This document shows, piece after piece, positions 55,996 through 64,000 of a DNA stretch of 64,000 nt (its first letter is position 1; each line of letters opens with the position of its first letter). The stretch comes from Hofstenia miamia. Taxonomy: Eukaryota > Xenacoelomorpha > Acoela > Hofsteniidae. The stretch is from the NCBI GenBank assembly GCA_900660155.1, contig CABFPE010000140.1, positions 720,263 to 784,262 of the forward strand, written 5' to 3'. The translations under genes were made by a program, and so were the position numbers. Under the pieces are notes generated by a model. The model worked only from the letters and a program-made list of their open reading frames with translations, made no database searches and had not been told where the DNA came from.

Positions 55996-58900
55996 CTAAA
56001 TTATTATTGCAACACTACGAAACACTACTAGAGTTTGAACGCAATGCAACATAGACTGAATATTAAGTAATGTTAAAAACTAACGAAACTAAATACATTC
56101 TACCATAAAACAGATATTGACTAAACAAACCAATTAAAACATAATGTTATAGTAAAATATTTCGTTTTCACGAATAAAAAAATAATTTTAATATGAATTA
56201 CATAAAATATCAAAATACTACAGATTTAGTACTACCTAGATTTATGTTTCAATATAAATAAGAACATCCACTCAATAATAGGCACAATTTTCATCATATT
56301 TACGAACAGTTACTGTGCATCCATTTTGAAGCTTTTCGTGTAACCTAGTAACAATTAGAAGTTGATGTTTTTGTAGAACATTGTTGGATTAATATAAGTA
56401 AATAATAGTATTTGAATACAAACTCTAACATTTATCAATCTAGGCAAGATTTTCAATTTGAGCTTGTTTTAAAGCAGTCGTAGTTTCAGTTTTTTCAGAT
56501 TTTGCAATAAGTCTGAATTCTTTTAGGCGATAGCAAAAGAAACTGAAATTTAAAATAATCGCTATTTTACATGATCTAGGAATGATGAACAATATACTAA
56601 TAGAAGGCAAATGTCTACATCTGCAAACTCATACATTGGGTCTAGGAAGACAAATACTTAGATATTTCATCAAGCTGAAAGATGATACTCAGTTAGATGT
56701 GACTTCACAGTCATTCAGTAAGAACAAATGCCTCAAGAAACTAGGGCATGTGAGGCTAAGGCAGCTGAGGATATGTGTATAATTGTAATAAATAAGACTC
56801 TACAATCTGACAATTGGGGCAAGTTGACAGGGGAAATTGCAAATATAAGTACAAATAGAAAAAACCAAGATAAAAAATATAAAGGGGCAATTTGAACTCC
56901 TTAGATAGCAGTGCTTTTTCTTTTCTCAGAAAGAACATGGAATTTTAAAGATAAAAGTTAAAATTTCTCATCTAGAAACAATATTGAACACATTGCTTAT
57001 TACAATGAGAAAACCCATAGACATATTGAAATTTTGTCTTTTGCCAAGGATTTGATAAGAAGTGTTGTAAGCAAAAGAAGCAATATTGTGGAATGTCCTT
57101 TTCCCAGTTATGATTGATGGAGAAAAACTGCCATTTATTAATGTATTGATAATGGATTGTTGCAATATGAATAAAAACTCATATATCATCCAAATGCAGA
57201 CTTACATTGAAACATTTAAATCACATGTTGAGATTCTACCATTAAATGTATGAATATAGACTACAATCATCTAATCATTTTTCTAATGAGCAAAATTGCA
57301 ATATGCACAACACTCAAATAATGGGTAAGCTTAACTTGAAATAACTTGCAAATTACCACATCTAAAAGCAGTCATGGTTCAGGTATTTTGGAAATGCTAC
57401 AATATAGAATAAAACCTTCATTAGCTTGAAATACAACAATCATGTCTTAAGTATATTCAAACCAAATATCAAAATAACAAGGTTGAATTACTCAATTATG
57501 CAAGCAGTTACACAGCTATTATCTAATAGTGCATAGAGTAATAGCAATTGATGCTTTAGTTCAGCCTTACACACTATACATAAAAGTCATGAATTGGACA
57601 TTACCTGTAAAAGACGTTCATGTATCTTTTGCTTTGACACAGAATTGAGCTGCACTATGAGAAATATATTATTATAGCCAAGATGATAAGCTTACTCAAA
57701 AAATGAAGGAATCAGGGACAAAATATATATTAAGAGCACAAACAGAAGATTTTATTTCTAAATGGAAATTGTGCTAAAATACAAATTGATGTCATACAAA
57801 ATCTGAGTTAACAAGAACGCTAGATACAAGATTTTGTGGACACATTTATTCTGGCTATTACAAAATTATTAAACTGAGAGGAAATATTTAAATATTCATT
57901 CAAGGCAAAAAAGAATATAGATAAATGTTCAAAAATTTCGATTTCAGTATGTCGTGGGTGAATCACTGGGTAAAATATTGACTTAAATTAATAAAAAGCA
58001 AAATTTCACATTCATTTTGGAAATTGCTCAAAAAATAAACAGTCACTGAGATGTCACACTTAAAAGATCATGAATAAGGATTTCTAATTATTTAGGAGTG
58101 CTTAAAAATACTTGTTCAATTTGTACTTGCACTACTTTCATTTTTACTGCTATATATCAATTATGTATACTTTTTCTACATAGTTCTTATGATTGGATAA
58201 GTTGATTAGTTTCACTGGCAATCATTCAAGTCAATAATAAAATTTTGAACAATATGTTCTTTTAATGATGATGCCTCAAATCTAATTCGCCTTACTGGAT
58301 TATTTCAATGAGTTAGTATTAAATTTGTGAAGTTATCTGAGGACTTAATTGCATATGTTATAATTATTATTTTGTGCACATAATATAGAGATTGGCTTAG
58401 GATTTGGTTTGGATTACTTATTGTATATGGGCTGAAAAATAATAAACAAATTGTTGAGAAAGTAATACAGAAATTAACAATTTGATTCCCTAACAATTTT
58501 GGGAGGCGTTCTACATTCCCTCTTGATTAATGTAATCTGGATATTAACTCCAATGAGAATTGAATTGTGATTTTGTTAGTAATTTGAAAACAGCAATTCA
58601 TTTACAAATCAATGTGTAAATTCCATAGGAATGTAGTTATATATAATAGTTGGAAATTTTCAGAGAAATCATAAGAACTGAAACCTATGGCATATAATTC
58701 TCAAATGTCGCTTATAGTAAAAAGTTTGAGCTTCCAAACTTGGTTGCCGATATTTGTTATTTTTATTAATTTCCTCCATACATAGTAAAATTTTGTGCAA
58801 CCTCTCATTTGTAAAGTAACTGAACATGGATTTTTTGATTAATTTTCATGAGGAGATTTTGGAATTTGAGTATTAAGGACTTCAATCAAGTTTTTGTGAC

Positions 58901-59404
58901 TTTATTCCTTAAATATACAAATTTATTCATGTGGTGTCTTTTAAATAATATCTTTGCAGTCAACCAATGAAGTCACTTTCCTACTAGCAAACTTTGCAAT
59001 ATAGTCTTAGGTATTAGCCGGTATTTTTCTTTGAAATTTATCATTTAGTTTTACATGTATCAATTAACATATTCAGAGCTATTTAGATTAATTGTTTTCA
59101 TAATTTTTCAAAGCACTAAACTGGAATTTGATTAAATGAGAATGCTAAAAATTTATCATATTACCATATTATTGAGTAAAATCTATATAATGTGACAACG
59201 CTTTTAAAAATTTTTGTTTTGGTTGGTGTAGTAATCCACCATTAAAAATCTGCTTAATTTACAACTGAAAATTTTTCAACTTATATTAGTAGTTGTAAGT
59301 TTTTTGCTAGATACAACTTTATTAGTCTTAATTTTATATTAATTTGTATAAAAGGTTATGATTCATTTTCATGGGTATAGCAGTAAGTATTCCAAATTCC
59401 TGCA
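55996..59404. other. Upstream of TOGARAM, no gene recognised
   Basis: AT-rich flank. It should contain the TOGARAM promoter and any 5' UTR exon, but I cannot point to a specific site. No protein-like open frame. Confidence 0.5.
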
Positions 59405-59492
59405 CATTTTCAACAACAACAACAACAAAAAGGCTTAATTACCCTTTGTATATAGGGATTTTTATCTATGTGTACAAAAAAGAAAAGAGAAA

Positions 59493-60271
59493 TTAAGTTC
59501 GACAACAAGAATTATGACACTCCAAATAGAAGGTGCACGAGTTGTCGATGTTGAAGCGGGTTGAAGTCAATATACGCAGATGTTCTCTAACGTCGGTTTT
59601 GAACTTCTCTAGTGACCCAGTGAAGCTGATACCCCGTTGAAGGAAATAGTTAGCCATTACGACAGTTCTCTGGTAATATGACCGGTCAGTACTGAACTTT
59701 CTTGAAGGTTTAGCAGTAAAATAGCAAACGGAAGCTGATCGTAAGTCAACACGATGGGAGCGGTAAGATATGAACTCAAATGGATCAGTATCGTAATAAC
59801 CATTCAGAAGTTTGAAGAACATAGTAATATCTCTATAAACCAAGTCATAGCAAATCGGCAAAGTACTGGTTTTCAGAAGAGAATCACTGTACGACTTGCA
59901 GCCTGAGACCCAATTTAGGCATTTTCGGTTGAAATTTTCGAGCTTCCGTAAACAAGTAATAGACGGACTCCAAATCTGTGAGTTGTATAAAAGTACGCTA
60001 AGCACACAGGAACGATAAAGATTCAGCTTCGATGTCTGCGGTACATTGAACGGTACATTTCTTCTCAGATAGTATAAGACACGAACGCTTTTGGCAAGCT
60101 TACTGGTAATGTGAAAGGTCCAATTCAGGTTATGGTTAATAAAGATCCTTCATCACAGTCACAGGAACAATTTCAGAGCTTGAAAGATGTAGAGAAGGAA
60201 CTTGGTCCGAAAAATTGATCAATTTAGTTTTTTCAGGGTGAAATTTGAGGCCGTTATCTGCTGACCATTTG
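59493..60271 (-). pseudogene. LINE B ORF2, reverse transcriptase C-terminus
   Basis: WSADNGLKFHPEKTKLINFS, then (after a frameshift) NHNLNWTFHITSKLAKSVRV and SVLLYNSQIWSPS, ending NSCCRT: the thumb and C-terminal region of a CR1-like reverse transcriptase. The palm with its YxDD motif is absent. Confidence 0.8.
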
Positions 60272-60313
60272 NATTGAAAACATCGGCTTTTTCTTGGAAA
60301 ACATCGGCTTTTT

Positions 60314-61500
60314 CTAACTATTCCAACAAATACGACCAGGATAAGACGAAGTACCGTTGACTAGCTTCAGAAGCCTGAAGCAGTCATTGGTGGAATAACA
60401 GCTACTGGAACTGAAGAGCACAGCCTTATTGAGTTCCATGGAATTGGGCAGATCGATCTGAAGACGATTAAGCAAACCTGAATCAGGATTGGAGCTCTTA
60501 GCCATCCTGCGCTTTTCCGTTTCATGCTTGTTAATAAGATGCATAGTATGGGAGGAAAAATAGAAAGGATATTGCTGTCTTTTGCGCCGTTTGCCAGTGC
60601 ACGACGATTCAATAGAGTGGGTAAATAACGAGTACCAACTGTTATACAAGGAGATAAAGCAACCAGGCATAACAGAGGTAGTAGCAAAGCAGAGGTCAAG
60701 TAAATCATGAGCCGCGTGGAAAAAAGAGTTCCAGTTAAAAGAAGATTTGGAAATAGCTTTACCTGTGATGCTAGTGACAGGAGTAAGGCTTTGCAGGAAG
60801 ATATCAATTTGAAGAGGCGCGTGATCCGAGAGAGAACAGCCATCCAGTTTATGGACATTACAGTTGTCAGTATCAGTAATTACAAGGTCAAGTATATTGC
60901 CACTTTGATGAGAAGGAAAATCGACAAGTTGAATGAAATTATGCGCGTCGATAAAGTCTAAAAAGGTATCACAATAAACAGAAGAAGCAGTCATGGTAGA
61001 CCAGCAGATATCAGGCATGTTAAAATCACCTGTGATAAATATACCCCCATTTTGCAAGGCAGAGGACTCAAGGTAGAGCTGAAAATCAGCGAGGTACACA
61101 ACTAAAGCATCACGAAGCTTATCAACATCAATGCGGTAAGGTGAGTTCATAGGGGGATTGTAGAGACACACAACAAGTATAACAAGAGTACCAGTTGTTA
61201 TAGTGCAGCAACAAATAAAGTCATAATCAGGTCTGGTAATGTCAACAACAAGACCCCAAAAACTAACTTTCGAAGCGATTAATACACCACCATGAGCGCC
61301 AGAGACTCTGTCAGAGCGTGAGGCAATCGAGTAACAGGCAAGAGATAATAATTCATTGTTTGATACATCACTGTTTAACCAAGTTTCGGACAAGCAGCCA
61401 AGGTCAGGACCATGTAGATTCAAGAAGTTTGACAAAGCAATGCGTTTTCCAGCCCTAGTAGACTACGAATGTTCAGACTAAGCAATTTCAGGGTAGATAG
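60314..61500 (-). pseudogene. LINE B ORF2, endonuclease domain
   Basis: It opens with LKLLSLNIRSLLGLENALL (about 61491-61435), then a frameshift near 61435 leads into SNFLNLHGPDLGCLSETWL. AP-endonuclease motifs: LSLNIRS, SETWL, GDFNMP and SDHAPLQ. The frame runs 373 residues to 60314 and ends just before the RT (EKADVFN repeated twice next to the N at 60272). Confidence 0.8.
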
Positions 61501-61525
61501 TCAATTTTCAAGTTGAATCAATTGG

Positions 61526-61820
61526 TCATTGTGATATAGCTTCAATAAGCTCGCGTCGTTTTGTCAGCAACTTCTTCTCGACGCCTACTTCATCAGGAGT
61601 AAGCGACTTGGATATATATGCAGGATAATCAAAGTGTTGCAGCTTATGAGCTTTTGCTAAACATTTTCGAGCGGTCCATTCATTGGCAAACCGAACCAAG
61701 ATGCTACGTGGCCTCTGGTTGGTTGGTTTGTAATTCCCAAGGCGAAAGACGCTTTTGATGTTTGCAGGGTCATATTCATCTAATGATTCCAGGATGTTTT
61801 TCACATGTAGAGCATCTAGA
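61526..61820 (-). pseudogene. LINE B ORF1, C-terminal part
   Basis: VFRLGNYKPTNQRPRSILVR and AYISKSLTPDE, ending ELIEAISQ and TGA, match the RRM-like and C-terminal domains of CR1-group ORF1 proteins. It is separated from the N-terminal part by the duplicated block at 61821-61933. Confidence 0.7.
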
Positions 61821-61934
61821 GACACACAACAAGTATAACAAGAGTACCAGTTGTTATAGTGCAGCAACAAATAAAGTCGTAATCAGGTCTGGTAATGTCA
61901 ACAACAGGACCCCAAAAACTAACTTTATAAGCGN

Positions 61935-62288
61935 TTGACCAACTACAGTTTTGAGAACAGGATTCAACTCCGGGGGTAAGTTTTTAACAATGCTCTCTCT
62001 CACACAATCTTGAATTGTCTGCTTCAATGACATCGTATCCACAATTTGGAGCGCAGTTTTAATTTTCTTCTTCGTGATTTCAAGGCAGAAATCACAAACG
62101 AATAACAAGTTCGGAATGGATGCAAGGTGGATAAATACCTCATTCGAAATAGATGAGCAGATAGAATGATTGCAGTGCTCACAGTGTATCCATTTCTTCG
62201 AGTTTCCTCGAGAATTGCACTTTCTGCACACATATCCATCGTCATCGCCAGTCGAGGTTGAGCCACCACGGCGGCTCCTCGAACTCAT
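61935..62288 (-). pseudogene. LINE B ORF1, N-terminal part with PHD-like finger
   Basis: 118 residues from ATG 62288 (MSSRSRRGG). CRKC, then KKWIHCEHC, HSIC and FVCDFC form a PHD-type zinc finger, as seen in ORF1 of some CR1-group LINEs. A predicted helix follows (LKQTIQDCVRESIVKNL). Reading stops at the N joint at 61934, where foreign sequence begins. Confidence 0.7.
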
Positions 62289-62326
62289 CACACTAATCCT
62301 AATTAAACTGTATAATAAACAGGCAA

Positions 62327-63423
62327 GGTAGTTACAATATTTGCGATATGGCAAATTTCTTAATTTCCCCAAATTTTGATTGCTTAGGCCTACTCAGTGT
62401 TTTTATAGCAATGGGAATTAGAGTTCCATAAAATTCAATAATGTTAATAATTGATCGATAAAATTTGATTTTCAATCTTTCAATCTTTTAGAATTATTTT
62501 AATAACTGTTTAGCACATTAATAGAAAAATTCAATGCCACTTGAAATGAGACCCAATGTTAATTGCTTGGTTTTACACTCTCCGAGAGTAAATTGAGATA
62601 TCTAAAACACTTACAACAATGTGTTGTTGCACTTAAAAAAAAATTAAATACCTACTTTAATTTTAGCAAAAAATTTATTTGTGTTATATTCACAATTCGC
62701 CAAATGTGTTAGTATATCAAATCTACCGTATTGATTTAATTTAATATTTTGAAATTTGAACATTTTAAATTTATATTAAATGTTTTGAGTTTCTTACTTC
62801 GTTGGTATTTTATTGAAAGAATGATAAATCGTATCTCTAAATATTAAAGAATCAAAATTAATAATTAAAATTATAAATCCTCAAAATTATGCTAATGAAT
62901 CCTTATTGAATTTTCCATTTCCCAAGTCAAAATAGTATTTGTCTTTTAAGAATCAACTTGTTTTCGTTTCTAAATCTGTTTTTCGGACAATAGACTCCAA
63001 ATAAAGAAAGATTTATTTCGATTTCCAAGGAATATTTAGGTTGAAAATGAACATATAATTATCACTGCCAAGACATTAATTATAATAATATGTAGTGTTT
63101 TTAAAAATTTTCAATGGACTTTTCTTTATATATGTCTTTAATGAATCAATCAGATATATCCTAAATATTCAATCTATCAAAATATAATAATTTGGAGTAT
63201 TCGTTTTAGATGTGCAAAACTTTTTAAATTTGCAAATTTATATTCGTCTTCATAGTTGGGTGTTTTCTATTTATTATGATGCATATATCCTTATAAAGGT
63301 TTTTTGTTTGAAGTGTATTTCCAATTATATTTTCTCATAATGTAGTGAAATTTTAAAATTCATTGGTTTACTTATGTCTGCATTAGGTATTTGTTTGTTT
63401 GACCGGATCAACTTTCTGTTGAA
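62327..63423. other. AT-rich upstream region of the plus-strand gene
   Basis: No protein-like frames; possible promoter or 5' UTR of the gene beginning at 63424. Confidence 0.45.
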
Positions 63424-63543
63424 ATGTCGCATCGGTCATCCTCTTCAAGCAGTGATCCTCGTCCTTTCAGAATTGTTGACGGAAGAATTGTTTACGATGA
63501 ACCAGATGTTTTAGATAACATTGCCGCTGCTTTTGGAAATAGA
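63424..63543 (+). CDS. First coding exon of an unidentified gene
   Basis: ATG opens 40 codons: a Ser-rich start followed by DPRPFRIVDGRIVYDEPDVL and NIAAAFGNR, then a strong donor AGA|GTAAGTT in phase 0. Codon use and composition look like real protein, unlike the flanks. The gene continues beyond the window and is transcribed away from TOGARAM. I do not recognise the family. Confidence 0.6.
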
Positions 63544-63806
63544 GTAAGTTAATCTTGATACTTTGATCGAAGAACATAAAATGATACATTGCGCTATATT
63601 TCCATCATATGCGAATTTTTTGTTTGAGATCGAAAGAGTATTTCTTTTTGTTTCTGCGGTCTATGTTTCATCCTTAAATTTCTTCCTCAAAAGTAATTGA
63701 CTATTTTATATCAATTTGAATTCTAGAACACTTCTAAGAAGTTACGTAGCTGACACATTCATTTGAATGAACATTAATCGGCGAACTTGTAGAATTACGA
63801 CACGCG

Positions 63807-63940
63807 GAGCACGCGTAATACGCGGACAAAGTAAGCGCTAATTTAGAGTAAAAAACGATAGGAAATACAATAAAATACTCAAAAAGTTTAAAATATAATC
63901 GATATAGACCGATAACTTGTCATAATTCAGCATGTTTGCA
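63807..63940 (+). repeat. Copy of the 54943-55254 repeat family
   Basis: ACGCGGACAAAGTAAGCG, then AAAAAACGATAGGAAATACA and GATATAGACCGATAACTTG, in the same order and orientation as in 54957-55046. Lies in the first intron of the right-edge gene. Confidence 0.55.
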
Positions 63941-64000
63941 TCACCCGCTAACACGCAATCAATCTAACATATAGATCTATTTTCAGGGCATATATATATA

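Larger units (their letters stand above)
59405..62326 (-). mobile_element. LINE B: CR1-like retrotransposon, RT core missing
   Basis: Minus strand, 5' to 3': leader shared with LINE A (62326-62298), ORF1 with a PHD-like finger, ORF2 endonuclease, an N joint at 60272 in place of the reverse transcriptase palm, then the RT C-terminus and a 3' end with an (GTT)n tail (59408-59427). A second N at 61934 follows a misplaced copy of ORF2 sequence. It lies upstream of TOGARAM. Confidence 0.85.

Noticed and set aside
1-64000. tRNA, rRNA or other structural RNA genes
   Set aside because: I looked for B-box and conserved rRNA strings and found none convincing; the weak match near 33370 is listed only as a possible SINE-like fragment.

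Overview
This is nuclear DNA of an AT-rich invertebrate animal: genes are split by long introns, and transposable elements are abundant. I cannot name the species. The main host gene has clear animal homologues. Every 3' splice site I could place ends in TAG, which is unusual for an animal and may help identify the clade.

One host gene dominates. On the minus strand, from about 55995 down to 5076, I can assemble 23 exons into a 1382-residue reading frame. All splice phases close, and the total coding length divides by three. It matches TOGARAM1 (crescerin / CHE-12), a ciliary protein with four TOG domains that bind tubulin. Its TOG1 and TOG2 lie in exons 1-4, a basic low-complexity linker in exons 5-14, TOG3 in exons 15-18 and TOG4 in exons 20-23. 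A possible poly(A) signal follows the stop. The first coding exon of a second, divergently transcribed gene lies at the right edge (63424-63543, plus strand). A possible terminal exon of an unidentified gene sits inside intron 1 (46355-46515, minus).

The introns and flanks hold many mobile elements. 1-588: decayed 3' part of a retroelement polyprotein. 16071-19775: nearly complete CR1/jockey-like LINE (LINE A). About 32280-32640: small LINE relic. 34155-37733: apparently intact P element with a THAP domain, perfect termini and an 8-bp target duplication. 37948-39049: non-autonomous hAT-like element with a perfect 8-bp duplication. 42427-44064: intact Tc1-like element with a DD35E transposase and doubled terminal repeats. 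48768-53976: a nest of copies of an unfamiliar TIR transposon whose protein joins a RING-H2 finger, a helix-turn-helix and an IS630/Tc1/mariner-type DDE domain. Its termini carry nine copies of a 12-bp motif at an almost exact 21-bp period. The same nest contains a broken piggyBac element. 59405-62326: a second LINE (LINE B) with a PHD-like ORF1, lacking its reverse transcriptase core.

The assembly is poor where repeats are young. Single-N joints at 49109, 49879, 53620, 60272 and 61934, and a 21-N gap at 52076-52096, are flanked by duplicated sequence, so copy numbers there should not be taken literally. The most interesting observations are the RING-transposase fusion, its 21-bp helically phased terminal array, a leader of about 29 bp shared by two LINEs with unrelated ORF1 proteins, an ORF1/ORF2 junction made of a single in-frame UGA in a UGACUA context, and the all-TAG acceptors.
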